A stretch of DNA of 64,000 nt from Hormiphora californensis. Its lineage: Eukaryota; Ctenophora; Tentaculata; Cydippida; Pleurobrachiidae. Shown here piece by piece: positions 46,101 through 57,814 of the stretch (its first letter is position 1; each line of letters begins with the position of its first letter). A program made the translations under genes and the position numbers. Where the stretch lies: assembly GCA_020137815.1 (NCBI GenBank), contig CM035360.1, positions 2,198,077-2,262,076 on the forward strand, in the 5' to 3' direction. A model generated the notes under the pieces. It was not told where the DNA came from. It made no database searches and was given only the letters and a program-made list of their open reading frames with translations.

Positions 46101-48760
46101 TTCGGTATTGTGCGCACATATAAATAGCACTAAAAACCTCGATTGGTAAGTGCCTCAGTGGTCGAGTGGTTAAAGCGATAGACTCTGATACCAATATACG
46201 TGTGTTCGAGACCCGCCGGGACCGTGAAATTTTACTTATTTTTTTGTCGTCAAAGCAACCTAATTAGGTTGTTATTATTAACAATAACAACTGTTCCATG
46301 GTAATAAATTCAAGAATACCTTTTAGTAAACACAAGTTTTATTAATAAGAGGCTAAAAAGTTGGTGGCAAAAAATGTTTGGTCCAATTTAAGATTCGTGG
46401 CATTTTTTGAAATCTTTGCACTGGGTCGTCCTCCCCTAATAGTGTTTCGTATCACGTATCGGCTGTAGTGAGACCGAATCACCCTCCCCTAATTATAGTG
46501 ATTCGTGTCACGTATCCAACTAGACCATAGGCAATAGAGAGAGACCGAGATAGAGAGCGAGTACGAGTGAGAACTGAGAGTGTGAAAAATCAGAATCACG
46601 GTATATGGTATCACGTACCATGGTATCCTCTAATGAAAAGCGGTTACCAATTGACAATGAGACCTCATCGGTCCCGATACGTGATTCTCTACCGCTATGT
46701 ATTCTCCATTAGTCTTTCCGTATCGATCCACGATTCAGCAGAGGTAGTCAGTAACTACTGAGAGTGTTGGTCTAATGAGGTAGGGTAGATCTATTGATTG
46801 AGCGTGTAGCACAATCACAGGTGAACCACCCAACCACTTGGTTCACCTATCATAGTATTATGTGTGATTCCGCTCTACTGAATTGTGTACATACAGACTA
46901 TTGGCGAATAACGGTAGAAAATCAGTAATCACGTATTGGCAACGATTAGGTCAAATTATAGGTAACCGCCTTTCATTTAATTAATTAGAGGATATCATGA
47001 AACGTGATACAATACTTGATTAGTCGTCCAAGATTCGGATCTCTCACTCTCACCTCTCTAACTCTCTATCTCCGTCTATCTACCGCCTATGGTTTAGTTG
47101 GATACCAGGCACGAATCACTATAATTAGGGGCGGGTGATTCGGTCTCTCTACCGCTTATGGTAGAAACCGATACGTGAAACAAAACACTATTAGGGGAGG
47201 ACGATTCGGTCTATCTCCTGCTTTAGTGCTTTAGTCCAGTTGGATATGTGATCCATTGCAGCCTTTTATTGCAGCCTTTTATTGCAGCCTTTTAATGCAG
47301 CCTTTTATTGCAGCCTTTTTCTGCAGCCTTTTATTGCAGCCTTTTATTAGGAGCGAAGTTCTACTCACCTGCCGAAAAATTTAAAATGTTACCCTTACCT
47401 GCAGATCTGTAGAAATCAGATGCTTCGTCCCAACTAGGAAATTTAATCTGCTCCACAACATCACCACCCAGCTTTGTAACACAGTCACTTTCTGAACTAT
47501 CTGCGAACTGGTAGTCCAGCACCTCAACTTCATTACATAAGATGGTGAGGGCGGTCTGTGTTTTGGCGAATATCCAAACCTTCTCCACCTCCTCCGGAGG
47601 CTGCACTGGAAAGTCTGTCCAGTCGCTGGTGCAGGAGGCTATCAAATACCTCATTGTGGAGAAATACACAGCCACAGCACCGATCTTAGTTCCGTCCTTG
47701 TCGTGCATCGCCACATAGAGCTCTTCACTACTGCCAAGGGTAGAGTCCGTCTTTATCTGTAGGTGTGTTGCCTCCAAGTCCCAGGGTATCATAACATTGC
47801 GCTTCACTGCTGTCCAACCTGAGAGAATTTAAGTTTTATCAAGAGACTGTAAATTGATTTAATTAACTGAAAGTACAATTTAACCCTTATCTGCAGCTTT
47901 TTAATAGCTAGATTAATTTTAAAGCTTCGACCCTTACCGATACTGTAAAAGTCAGATGCTTCGTCCCAACTAGGAAATTTAATCTGCTCCACAACATCAC
48001 CACCCAGCTTTGTAATACAGTCACTTTCTGAACTATCTGCGAACTGGTAGTTCAACACCTCAACTTCATTACATGAGATGGTGATGGCGGTCTCTGTTTT
48101 GGTGAATATCCAAACCTTCTCCGCCTGCTCCGGCGGTTGCACTGGCAGGTCTGTCCAGGTATGGGTCGCAGTGTAGGTGCAGTGTATTATCTTATACTGC
48201 ATTGTGGAAGAATACCACACAGCCACATTACCGATCCGAGTACCGTCCTTGTCCTCCATCGCCACATAGATCTCATCCCTACTGCCAAGTGTAGAGTCCG
48301 TCTTTATCTGGAGAGGTGTTCCCTCCAGGTCCCAGGTTATGGAGACATTTCGCTCTACCGCTTTCCAATCTGGAAGAATTTGACTTCTATCATGGATCTG
48401 GCTCCATAATTTCACAGTATATATTTTGGATCGGGCAGGATCACGTCACTCTATACTTGATAATGCACGGTAACCCACACGGCAGGCATGGGATCTCAAT
48501 TGAGCCCGCGGGGTACCGTGTATAACCCTACAGGATGATGCGATCGCATGCAAGCTACTTGTGATGCAAGCTACTTATGGTGCCTGCCTGATCCAATGCC
48601 GATCTTAGAAGCTTCGACTCGATAATGAGCCATACAAACAACCATCAGATTACCTCGATAATAATTTAAGTTTTAACGAACCTGTTCCAGTAGTTGTTGG
48701 CCACAGGACAGCCACCGAGAGCAATAATACCAGAATTTTACGCATCGGTATTTTGTGCAT
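40183..48760 (-). CDS. Secreted modular protein: two copies of a ~140-residue domain, Cys-rich VWC-like segment, sushi domain
   Basis: Exons (minus): 48760-48681 (start and signal peptide: MRKILVLLLSVAVLWPTTTG), 48369-47938 (repeat 1), 47818-47399 (repeat 2), 41152-40876, 40768-40620 and 40356-40183. The two repeats are about 80 percent alike; each is one phase-matched exon and contains DEIYVAM.DKDGT, W.DLPVQPP, EVEVL.YQFADSSESDC and GGDVVEQIKFPSWDEASDFY. I do not know a named family for this domain. Exon 4 has a Cys cluster (CTCESSGSFACVCAQDGGC) like a von Willebrand C module. The last confident exon reads ECPAFTVEGS...IGVATLTCQEDGSWSSLVPQC, a sushi/CCP domain with its C..C..CxxDGxW..PxC pattern. 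All this suggests an extracellular recognition or adhesion protein. The intron between repeat 2 and exon 4 is 6.2 kb and contains a foldback transposon plus a TTAA MITE. The true C-terminus is not settled. Confidence 0.7.
41477..41926. mobile_element. 450 bp TTAA-flanked MITE, copy 2
   Basis: Same length as the copy at 35757-36206 and nearly identical, in the opposite orientation; TTAA at 41473-41476 and 41927-41930. It lies 34 bp from the end of the large foldback element. Confidence 0.85.
42069..45747. repeat. 3.7 kb near-perfect palindrome
   Basis: Arms of about 1.84 kb meet near 43914. The outer ~540 bp of each arm is unique sequence (e.g. cagggtgtgaactgcatgtc mirrored at 45727-45747); the inner ~1.3 kb is a 32 bp satellite. 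A smaller hairpin is nested in each arm (42795-42885 and 44935-45017, 'agcatagagatggaaacgat'). Confidence 0.9.
42610..45190. repeat. 32 bp satellite in two opposed arrays
   Basis: Unit 'ctccatctctcagcttccct' + 'acctcccattta' (32 bp), about 40 copies per arm, reading one way to about 43905 and the other way from about 43925. The ORFs across it are read-through of the unit in an open frame. Confidence 0.9.
46149..46230 (+). repeat. tRNA-like sequence, probably a SINE head
   Basis: Has a pol III A box (TGGTCGAGTGG) and B box (GTTCGAGAC) at tRNA spacing, but acceptor and T stems do not pair well and no CCA-proximal discriminator is clear. It lies within the inner inverted pair of the foldback transposon. 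Best read as a tRNA-derived SINE fragment, not a working tRNA gene. Confidence 0.5.
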
Positions 48761-48976
48761 TGTTTCTCTACTACAAGAAAAATAGCAAAACTTCAACACA
48801 ACTTTGGGAAATGAGAGATCTGCTCTCTAAATGTTCAGCTCTGCCCCTAGTAAAGGCATTTGTACGCTAAACGAGCTATAGAGATTGCTCGTTACTGTAT
48901 ACAATCCTTTTCTGTTACAAAGCTAAAAATATATATATTGTGTTCCTCAATACCTTTCTCTCTAGAGGGAATCGAG

Positions 48977-49115
48977 AACTCTCCCTCTCCCTCTCCCTCT
49001 CCCTCTCCCTCTCCCTCTCCCTCTCCCTCTCCCTCTCCCTCTCCCTCTCCCTCTCCCTCTCCCTCTCCCTCTCCCTCTCTCTCTCCCTCTCTCCCTCTCC
49101 CTGTCCCTCTCTCTC
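48977..49115. repeat. (CCCTCT)n hexanucleotide repeat
   Basis: About twenty copies of tccctc/ccctct in a row. ORFs in it (SPSPSP, SLSLSL) are artefacts. Confidence 0.95.
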
Positions 49116-49239
49116 TCTCTCATCTATTATCTAAGCTACTACTGAGAATCCTCCATTAGAAACTTTTCAAGTGTAAATCACGCAAATCAGAGAAACCCCA
49201 ACAAAAAAACAAAAAACATATCTTGTGATCATTTTCGAT

Positions 49240-49372
49240 GCACGAGCCAATCAGTGGCCTGGATTTCGAAATAAAGGCCTCTGCCCTCGCCCCTCTGATT
49301 GGCTCGCGCATCGGAAAATGACCAAAAATGAAGGTGCTCAAGCCCAAACTTCCCGATAAGATAGAAAGGTAA
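49240..49372. repeat. Dispersed repeat, inverted relative to 39757-39880
   Basis: Shares 'gcacgagccaatcag.ggcc', 'ggatttcgaaataaa' and 'aacttcccgataagatagaa' with the other copy. Its own 'gagccaatcag' and 'ctgattggctc' form a hairpin. Confidence 0.7.
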
Positions 49373-49374
49373 CA

Positions 49375-52300
49375 GTCAGACACTAATATTTTCTTTAATT
49401 TCTTAATAAACGATGCAGTTTCTTTGTTTTTGAATAGCTTACTCTTGTAGTTTCTTAAAAAAGTTTTCTTATTTAAAAGTTTCTTGAAATATACTAGTAG
49501 CTTAACGAGAGTTAGGTAATAAGGCAAATGAACATATAACTTGTGTGTACGGGTGCGTCCCCACTGGTCAGTTGTAGTGTGATTTGTCGTGGGTAATGGC
49601 TGGTCGTCTAGTGTTAGGCCCAAGGTGCGTACCTGGTCGTGACGGTGGTGTGCCGAAGTATAACAGCGACGTGGGAAGGTGTCGTTGAGAAGGTGTACAC
49701 GTGCTTTACGTGTAGAACAGGGACAGGAGGTGGGGCACACGATTCAGTCGTGTGTAGAAGGGATCGATGAGAGGACGTTGAATATCGACCAGTGGTGGGT
49801 GTTGTTGAAGGATTCGTAGAAGTGATACAAGTTGGTTTTGGGGTCGTTCAAAGAAGTAACTTGTTACAAAACAAAACGTAAAACGTAAAACTTGGAAGTG
49901 AAGGCGGAGTTTGTTGTGGTGATTAATATCTTTTCGCCTTCCCATCGTCATGCCTATTGGCTTTAGCCAATTAGGAATGCCGATGATCAAGTGCGGTTGT
50001 TCTGAGTTGTTCTGACTAGTTCTGAGCTGTTCTGAGTTGTTCTGACTAGTTCTGAGCTGTTCTGAGTTGTTCTGACTAGTTCTGAGCTGTTCTGACGTTA
50101 TATAATAGCTGTTCTGTCTCTATGCTCTCTAGTTCTCTGTGGTTACATAGCAACAGAGGGAGAGAGAGAGAGAGCAATAACGATTAACAGTTAGAGGTAT
50201 AGAGAACTACTGATATATATCTCTCTGGGCTCTCACTGTCAGCCCCAGATAGTACATCTCACCCCCCTTGCATAAAGAAAGGGTGACTGTCACTAAATTC
50301 TTAAACTAAAAACTTCTCTTTGTTCATGCAACACTTGTGACTAAAATAATTTCGATCATGTCAGTTTTTCAACAAAAAATTCTAATAATTAGAAAGTACT
50401 CTTTATCATAGCTAATATATCATAAAACTAACTGTCTATTGAATAAATAATGGACCCCAATTTTCTGGACTCAAAACTAAAATTTTGTTATATATTTTAT
50501 ATTTTATTTTTTCTCTTATATTATTCATTTTTTTCCAACATTTTATTTCAGCTTCAGCATGCTAGTTTGGCGGGTACTCTACCCTCCGCTAATATTTTTG
50601 ACAGATTACTCTCATTAATATTTTATATTATATCTTATATGTATATTGTTATGGAATAAATTTTATCAAAAAAAATTCTGTGTCTTTACTCGCACAGTTA
50701 TCGTCTAATTGATGATAAAAAGTAGTAGCGTTCCGATTTTTCCGCTACTTACAATTCCTCTGAGATACCTTCGGCGACAGTGGTTGGATGGGTTGTTCTC
50801 CTTGCTGGTGATCTTGGGTATGGTGGTAAAGTTTTGATTTTGGTTATTCCTCGATCCTCCTTGTTGGGTAGTGATCGTTCTCTGGTCTGATTGCACTTGT
50901 AGTTCATTGGGATGTTCTGGTCTCTTGCACAGAAGTATATCTGGTATTTTTGATGCTGCTGGCTCCGTAATTGACAGTTGTTGAGTGGTTTCCAGGTTTG
51001 GTGATGATGCCACTCCTTTCTTCTAGGGTAGAAGGTGTGTTTCTCTCAGTGTTCCTCATGAGCCGCATTGATTTATCCATTTGTGTACTGGTAAGTTTGA
51101 AGGCCAGTTATGAAGTCCTGTCGTCATTTCGTGATGTAAGTTACCCGGGAGATTCAGGTATGTGGTAAGTGTTAACCAAATTGGAGATTCACCAGTAGTG
51201 GAGATTGTTGGAATCAGTGTTTACTGTCTCTGCAGACAAACGTATTTACAGTCCCGACAGACGGATACGTATTTAATGTCTCGACAGACGTACACGTATT
51301 TAAATGTCTCGTCAGACGTACACGTGTTTAAATGTCTCGTCAGACAGTCCCTGTTTTTGAATGTTCCTCACTTGTTGTTTAAATTTTGTCTCGACAGGCG
51401 ATGCAGGGCGTTGTTGACAGGTTTCCATTCGCCCCGACCCACCACACTACATTTTGTACATCTAATTTATTTAGGACGACTCTACATGAGACACACGGTA
51501 GACACTAAACATTGGACTTTCACAAATTTACAAAGTCATTGTCTCTGTCGTATGTCTGTAATATTCCTTATGTGTGTGGTGGTGTCAACTGGTGTGTTTG
51601 TAAGTTTTGGTGAAATATGAAATAAGAAATGATTTGATGCTAGGTGATCTGGATTATGCGTAATACGTATTTGATTGTGTGACCTCAAAACTCAAAATTA
51701 TTTCGAGTTTGGTTATTGATAATCTCTCCGTTTGTTTGCTACCAAAGTTGTAAAGTTGTAATTCAAAATTGTGTAACTGTAGTGGATTTTTCGAATAAAT
51801 TTTAAGGATTCAGTTCCTTAGTTACCACTTCAATTGCCATGGCAACTGTGTAATTGACGCTGAAAGTGGTGGAAGAACCACACGGCGACGCCGGTTGGGT
51901 TATCAAAAGTCTTACTCGAGGCACCTGACACACTCAATGGGTGTGCTAGAGGTTATAAAATGTTAAATTATAAGATTTCGATTTACACGGTGTGATTTTA
52001 ACTGTCTTTGATCATTTGATTAAGCGCCTATTTTCGTTGATGTTACCAAGTTGTCTTGTTTATGGTTAATTAACTGGTTAACTATATATTTTACTTCTCT
52101 TGTATAATAGTTAACGATATTTAAATTTAGAACAAAGTCATGTGTTCGACGGCAATGGGTTTATAATTAATGATAATCATGTCTGTTTCAGATTTGAACG
52201 GTTATTAAAGTTATCTGGTTAAATATCAGTATTCCTTAGTTGTATTCTGTTCTATGCTAATTGTTTGCATTATCATTTTGTATACTTAGTGCCAAGTTCT

Positions 52301-52650
52301 TGTGTTGATTTTTTTTCAGTTTTAGACGGTAATTAGGGCTATCTACAAAAAAGTTAATATTCTATGTTTTCGGCCTGAGTTATGTCGATTCCAAATAAAG
52401 GGCGTATCGGGCAGTATTATAGTGAGGGTATATCGTTTACGGGATGTTTTTTTGTCTCGTGTTTGGGCAACTACCAGTTTATCGAATTTTATAGTTTTTA
52501 TTATAATTTCTTGTTATATTAATAGTATTATAAGTTAAATTATGTATTATTCATGTGCGTTATAATATTCAATCTTTGTTTAATGTTTGTTTATCTGCAG
52601 TAAAGTGTACGTTTATTCGAGAGTTAATTGATTTATTTAAGCGCTGCTTG
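49375..52650. other. Gene-poor stretch
   Basis: Holds a 30 bp minisatellite of 'gttctgactagttctgagct' (about 49998-50095), a ~29 bp tandem 'tctcgacagacgtacacgta' (about 51230-51350) and a diverged Helitron-like end. Open frames at 49156-49990 and 50705-51013 (minus) lack family features. I see no gene. Confidence 0.5.
51815..51949 (+). mobile_element. Diverged Helitron-like 3' end
   Basis: Matches the ends at 32357 and 35128: 'ttgccatggcaac', the ccacacggcg...cgccgg hairpin, 'ggttatcaaaa' and a last hairpin (cactcaatgggtgtg) followed by CTAG at 51946-51949. The next base is A rather than T and the hairpins are eroded, so an older copy; its 5' end is not found. Confidence 0.55.
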
Positions 52651-52655
52651 TTGTA

Positions 52656-53095
52656 CTGTAAAACTAGATATTTTCGAGGCAATTAATTTTCGCGATTCGA
52701 TCAAAATTTACTATTTTCGCGATTTTAATTTTCGCTAATCCCACTGCTACCCCCATTTCACGGTCCTAGTCTATTGTCTAATTACGCCAAGAGTGCAGTC
52801 ATCATTGCCATGAGACACCAGACCTGCTTGGCGTAGACCAATGAAATGTGAGCATTTTCTCATTGCTGATTGGCTCTAAGAGATAGCCAATCAGGGGTGA
52901 GACAGAAAAGGCTCACATCTCATTGGCTTACAACTCCTACTGAATCCCTTGCCACGTATAAGAGCAGTGGTCACATGACCATTATTTTCTGTAAAAAATC
53001 GTCCAAAATATTTTCGCGGAATTAATTTTCGCGGATTTTCCAGCCAAAAATAAAGAGCGAAAATAAAAATCTCACGAAAATTTCTAGTTTTACAG
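52656..53095. mobile_element. 440 bp TA-flanked MITE
   Basis: CTGTAAAACTAGA at the left and its inverse at the right, each followed inward by ATTTTCG and repeated 'aattttcgcg' motifs; TA on both sides (52654-52655, 53096-53097). Fits a Tc1/mariner-type non-autonomous element. No ORF. Confidence 0.8.
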
Positions 53096-53099
53096 TATA

Positions 53100-54190
53100 T
53101 TAATATTTATTAAGTTAATTGAATTTATTTTATTTTATCCCGGGTGGGGTCTCTCTGCCCCATGGGGTGCTCGCTGCCCCATACTAGAGTGTGATTACGT
53201 AATATTGCAATTTCATGGCATTGTGCTTTAATATGACCAACGTTGGTTTTTTTGTATTTAATTAATTAAAAGCGTATACTTACAAGTTTGCTGTAAGTAA
53301 TAGCAATATATTTAAGTGATTGAGTACGGTACCATGATAAGTGATTAGGGTATTCACAGTTCGAGTGATCAGTTCGACCGATGATCCCCCATCATGGTAA
53401 TAATAAAACGGGCTGGCCAGCCAAAGTTTCCGGACTCAAATCTTAAGTGTTTAGAGGTACCTCGAGGTAATATAATATGTACAAGAAACGTTAATTAATT
53501 AGTTTAAATTGTTATTAATTGCCATGTGTGTGTGTGTGTCGTGTACCTCCCGTACTTCCACCCACTTGCTGTCGTTGGGGAGCAGCGATCCCTAGATTTC
53601 ACAGTTCTCTCCTCAGGTCACCAACACACATGGCTGCCCAGAGCGCCGTGCTCGATCTCCCGGTCAGGTCCCACCAAGGTAGCGCCGGGTTTCCCCGGTA
53701 CCCCTTAGTGGTACCCTTCCATTGGAAGACACGAGTCGACAGACGAGAACTGTTTCGATAAAGAGCATGAAGGTCACCACCAACAGCAGGCGCACTAGTA
53801 CTACTGTACCAGTCTTACGGTACTGGGTTTCCCCAGAATAGGTTAAATCGCCGAACGATAGTGCGCGTTCATCTTCACCATGATGAGGCACCATTTGTGC
53901 ACTACCACCTGCCTGTTTCCAGGCGTGTACCTCTGATCGGGGTACAGTGGTAGGGTTCGGTCCATCGAGTCGTCATAGCAGCTATGATCGAGTCGACCCA
54001 GGTGGCGCTGTTCTTTTTGTTTTGCCGATCTAGCTGTGGGGGGCCAGTCCAAAGGCTAGTGACTTGGTTTGTATTGCGCTTTTGCTAGTTGCGGATTTGC
54101 TTCTGCCGTGATGGTTTCAACAGACTCTACCTGATGAGATCAGGACTTTGCCAGTGTGCACTTTTAAACTACCGTTGGTATAGAATCATT
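53100..54190. other. Gene-poor stretch before the LINE fragment
   Basis: A (TG)n stub at 53524-53540 and mixed-composition sequence 53530-54150. Short ORFs on both strands here overlap one another and show no family features; part may be LINE 3' UTR or unrelated repeat. Confidence 0.4.
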
Positions 54191-55600
54191 TTGGTGGTAG
54201 CGTTATGTTTTATTTGAATAGACCGGATTTGGTGACTACGTTGGTGAGTTTCCTTAGTTCCAGTGGCTCGTCTTCATTGTAAATGTTTTCTTTGATGTTT
54301 TGATACTCTTGAGTGAATCTGAGGTGGTCAAGGTCAGGACAGTTTAGTAGTTTGTGTTTGGAGTTTTCTCTTTCCCCACATAACTCACAGTTGGGATTTA
54401 TGGAAGGGTCTCTGTGGGAGAGGGCGCTTCCTAGGTTGTTCTGGCCCGATATGGCCAGTGTCAGACTTCTCATTGTCTCCTTGTTTTTGATTGTTAGTTT
54501 AGTGTTTTCTCTAATAATCTTTCCGATAATCGTTGTGGTAAACTCAGAGTAATTTTTCGTCTTTAGTTCAGCGATTATTCCTGTCTTGTGTTGTTGTTTC
54601 AGCTTTGCCGTTATTTGGCTCTTTGTTTGTCCCAGTGCATTCTGGGTGTTTTTGCTGTTTGCAGTCGCTTGTTTTGCTATTTGATCTGCCCTTTCATTAC
54701 CTTCTATGTTTGCATGGGCCTTCACCTTTACTATTTCTACGCCATTATCTCTTTGCAGTTTGTGTATACTTCGTAGGGTTTCAGTTAGTTGTTTTGAGTT
54801 TGCAAAATTTCTTGTTAGTCTTCTCAGTGTAGTGCTAGAGTCGGTGTGGATCACTAGGTGTGACTCCTTTGTTTCCATTTCTAGTAGTTTCTTTATTACC
54901 AATTGTATTGCCAGTAGCTCTGCTTGATTTATGGTGTTTTCGGGTGCTGTTAGTTTCCTGGTTATCCATGTAGATTATGGCTCCTGCCTCTGTCATATGT
55001 GTTGAGTCTTTCTTAATTCTTGACCCATCTGTATACGCGTTTGTTATTTTGTACTTGCTCAGTTGGGAGTTTTGTTCAAAGGTTATATCGGTGTGTTTTG
55101 TCTGGTCGATGGCATTAGGAATTTTTAGGCTTGTTATGAGTAATTTCATCGCTTTCGAGTGCGTTAGATGAGCTCTTTTTTCGTGGAAGGGGTCTGTCCA
55201 TCAGTTTCCCTCAGCCTTCAGGTGTATATATAGTTGTTGATACTTTCTTTGTTGATATGGTAGGTGACATCGTCCACTCCTGCCATTGTGGTTAGCACTA
55301 TGTGCTGATTGTGTTCGTGTCCTCCGGTAATCCTTCGAGTGATAGAGTTCTGTGCTGCTTCCAGCTTCATCTTGAGTGTTTGGTTTTTCAGCGCTTTCTG
55401 TCCCCATATGCCTGCCCCGTATGTCAGGGTCTTCATAAGGATATTGTCGTGAACGTATCTGCCTTGGGCTGTGCTTATTCCCCATTTTGTTGTCATGAGG
55501 TGTCTCAGTGGTCTCGCAGATCGTTTAATTGTTTCTGTTTTATTTTGGACGTGGGCTTTGTAGTTTAAGTTTTTGTCCAGGGTTATTCCTAGATACATCG
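54190..55600 (-). mobile_element. LINE fragment: RT thumb, RNase H, zinc knuckle (broken)
   Basis: Minus-strand frames at 55598-55218 (YLGITLDKNLNYKAHV..., the end of a LINE reverse transcriptase), 55149-54950 (AYTDGSRIKKDSTHMTEAGA, start of RNase H) and 54902-54210 (IHTDSSTTLRRL, VKAHANIEGNERADQIAKQA, then the CELCGERENSKHKLLNC knuckle). The frames are shifted against one another and the 5' half is absent, so it is a dead, 5'-truncated copy. RNase H after the RT suggests an I/R1-like clade. Confidence 0.8.
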
Positions 55601-55615
55601 CCTGGTTTGTGACTG

Positions 55616-55750
55616 GGATAGTGTAGTGCTAGAGTCGGTGTGGATCACTAGGTGTGACTCCTTTGTTTCCATTTCTGGTAGTTTCTTTATTACCAATTGT
55701 ATTGCCAGTAGCTCTGCTTGATTTATGGTGTTTTCGGGTGCTGTTAGTTT
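55616..55750. repeat. Duplicated LINE segment
   Basis: About 130 bp (agtgtagtgctagagtcggt...gtgctgttagtttt) repeats the RNase H segment at 54828-54957 almost exactly, in direct orientation, just beyond the RT part. The repeat order is wrong for an intact LINE, so it records a rearrangement or a second insertion. Confidence 0.8.
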
Positions 55751-56121
55751 TCCAAAATCCAGTTTCTGGTTTTTGTCATATATGTTTTGTTGTATCGTGT
55801 ATCGCCGATACTATCGGAAATTTAATTATTATTATTATTATTAAATCTGTTTACAATAAATTGACACTGTCAATATTGCCCTCCTATTTGCGAGGAAAAT
55901 GGAACTCTCTAGGTCTCTTTCACACTTTCTCAGCTGTCAGATCATACAAAAAAATATAAAATGTCGATTAAAATACTGATTAGATAATGATTAAAATATA
56001 TTGTAAATTGATTAAATAAGTTAGTTAAAAATTCACTCCGTGGAGTGCGATTCGTACACAGTGTGTACGTCTCGGGCTGGTCAGTTATACATTTACAATT
56101 GATTAGAATTATATAAACCCA

Positions 56122-57250
56122 TTACACAAGCAGTTGATCCCCAAATAAAGATTGTTCTATTACAGCTCTTACTAGCTTTCTAAAGTTCGATTTTACCTGC
56201 TTGTCTTTGGAGAAAATTAGTGGAAGATGGAAGTTCATTTCATAAGAAGATATCACCCTTAGTTCCTCACGGGGCCCTTCCACATCTTTTATCGCAGAAC
56301 ATTCAAACAACTTGTGGAATGTTGAATCTGGGAGTTGGCCACATTCAAGACAATTAGGAACTGTAAGTGATCGCTCGTATCTCAGGTAACTGAAGCTGAA
56401 GTCTTGAAAACGTAAGGATCTGCCATGTACAAAGTCTAAGACCTGAGATGAGTTCTGTCGGGACATGTTTCTTGGAATTATGGGGAAATCCAAAGTGGCC
56501 TCTGAGTTGATAAGGTTGGCGAGTTCTTCTTGAGAGTGAATAGGAAGTATGCTGAAAGGGTCATCTCGAGTCAAATGGTTAATCGATGATTTGAGTGACC
56601 GGTCCCATAAACTACATGTGTACTGTCTCATTTCCTCTTTTGAGTACAGGAAAGTGTCCGGCTCTAAACTTTCCAAGTTAATAGTTCTGATTGAATCTCT
56701 GTTAGAATCCTGGATCTGGACACCGTCTAGTTGAGTCGACTTCCAAACCAAATATCTTTTGGTAGCAGCAATCTGCCAGAAGAACACATGATTTTGTTCC
56801 GCTTCAATTTGTAGTAGTTTAGCTGATATATTATCTTTAGCTGCAAGGCCTTTTAGGACAAATTTGGTTACCACTGTTTCCACAAGAACGTCAATAGGAG
56901 GCACGCATGCTAGGAGTTCTGACAGAGGTTTGGCTATGTGAACTTGTCCCCCTGTTATCTTCAGCCGTGCTCGGGAAAGAAGATCTCCGAAGAAGTCCGT
57001 TCGCTGTCTTAACCAAACTGGTGCTGCATAAAGGATGTTTGTCAAGATTACTGTTCTGAATAGTAGCGAAAGCCCCGAACTGTTAATCCCTGTCAGTCGA
57101 CCAGTCATTGAGGTTAATGTGTTCCAGTTAAACCAGCATCTTTTCAGTACATCAGCAGCATGAGTCATGAAATTTAGGTTACTATCAATGTAAACCCCAA
57201 GGACTTTACTATTCTTGGCAAAAGAGACAACTTTATTTCCCAAGCAAAAG
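56122..57250 (-). mobile_element. LINE fragment: C-terminal part of a reverse transcriptase ORF
   Basis: A 390-residue open frame (57294-56122). Its start reads VVSFAKNSKVLGVYIDSNLNF, the conserved RT thumb strand; later it has a NCLECGQLPDSTFHKLFEC zinc knuckle (CxxC-x7-H-x4-C) typical of non-LTR ORF2 ends. The catalytic FADD block and endonuclease are absent: 5'-truncated. It differs from the 54-55 kb copy, so two families are present. The frame is still open over 1.1 kb, pointing to a fairly recent insertion. The first ~25 residues come from a tRNA-like sequence, not LINE. Confidence 0.8.
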
Positions 57251-57261
57251 TGAAAAAAGAT

Positions 57262-57345
57262 ATCTATAAAGTCGCCTGACCGGGATTTGAACATGGCATC
57301 TTATGCTTCTTAGCCCAGATAGTGGCCATTAGACCACGGAGCTGT
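57262..57345 (-). repeat. tRNA-like sequence (minus strand)
   Basis: On the minus strand: A box TGGTCTAATGG and B box GTTCAAATCC with tRNA-like spacing. The T stem and acceptor ends do not pair properly, so a pseudo-tRNA or SINE head. It abuts the truncated 5' end of the LINE fragment. Confidence 0.5.
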
Positions 57346-57814
57346 TAGGTAAAGTGCAATTCAGATATACTTATCCTGTGCCGAGATTAGAAATTTTGGC
57401 AGAGGTTCCCCAGGGGCTCCTGGCCCCTACTCGGTTTTTCAAGAAAGTTCACCCGGCCAGATTCTGGCCCGCCGGTGCCTGTTATTGGAGCAACAGGAGC
57501 CCTTGCACAAAAGCTTTATTGGCACTTGAGTAATGTTGGTATATATATACTAAGTGTTATCGTGTTGGTCGTAGGGCAGGATTCCCTCAATTTGTGTTAA
57601 TACCATTTGTTACAGTTGACCGCACTTTATTGATCCATCAGGCCCCAGGATCGCGGCTACGGGACCTATCCCTGGCCTTTCCCCAGAGAGACCTCCCTCC
57701 CCGGGTCCTTCCTGTGAAGGACCCGCAGCACCCACCCCCCATGAGATTAGGCCCTAGGCTGCCACAGGGAGTCAGAAAATCCTGTCACCTGACTCCCCCC
57801 GCAGAATTAATTGC

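Larger units (their letters stand above)
41961..47373. mobile_element. 5.4 kb foldback transposon with 8 bp target duplication
   Basis: Outer inverted ends: GGCAGGTGAGTAGAACTTCG at 41961 and its complement ending at 47373. The 8 bp GAAAAATT flanks both sides (41953-41960 and 47374-47381). Each end has a tandem 13 bp unit (ggctgcaataaaa). Inside are a 3.7 kb palindrome (about 42069-45747) and a second, looser inverted pair (about 45757-47255, 'ggatcac.tatccaac' to its mirror). No transposase ORF is visible, so it is non-autonomous. 8 bp duplications fit hAT or P superfamilies; foldback structure recalls Galileo-type elements. It sits in an intron of the sushi-domain gene. Confidence 0.85.

Noticed and set aside
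46149-46230. Functional tRNA gene
   Set aside because: A and B boxes are present but acceptor and T stems do not pair; more likely a SINE head.
50705-51013. 102-residue minus-strand ORF as a gene
   Set aside because: Composition and context suggest repeat sequence; no domain, no splice partners.
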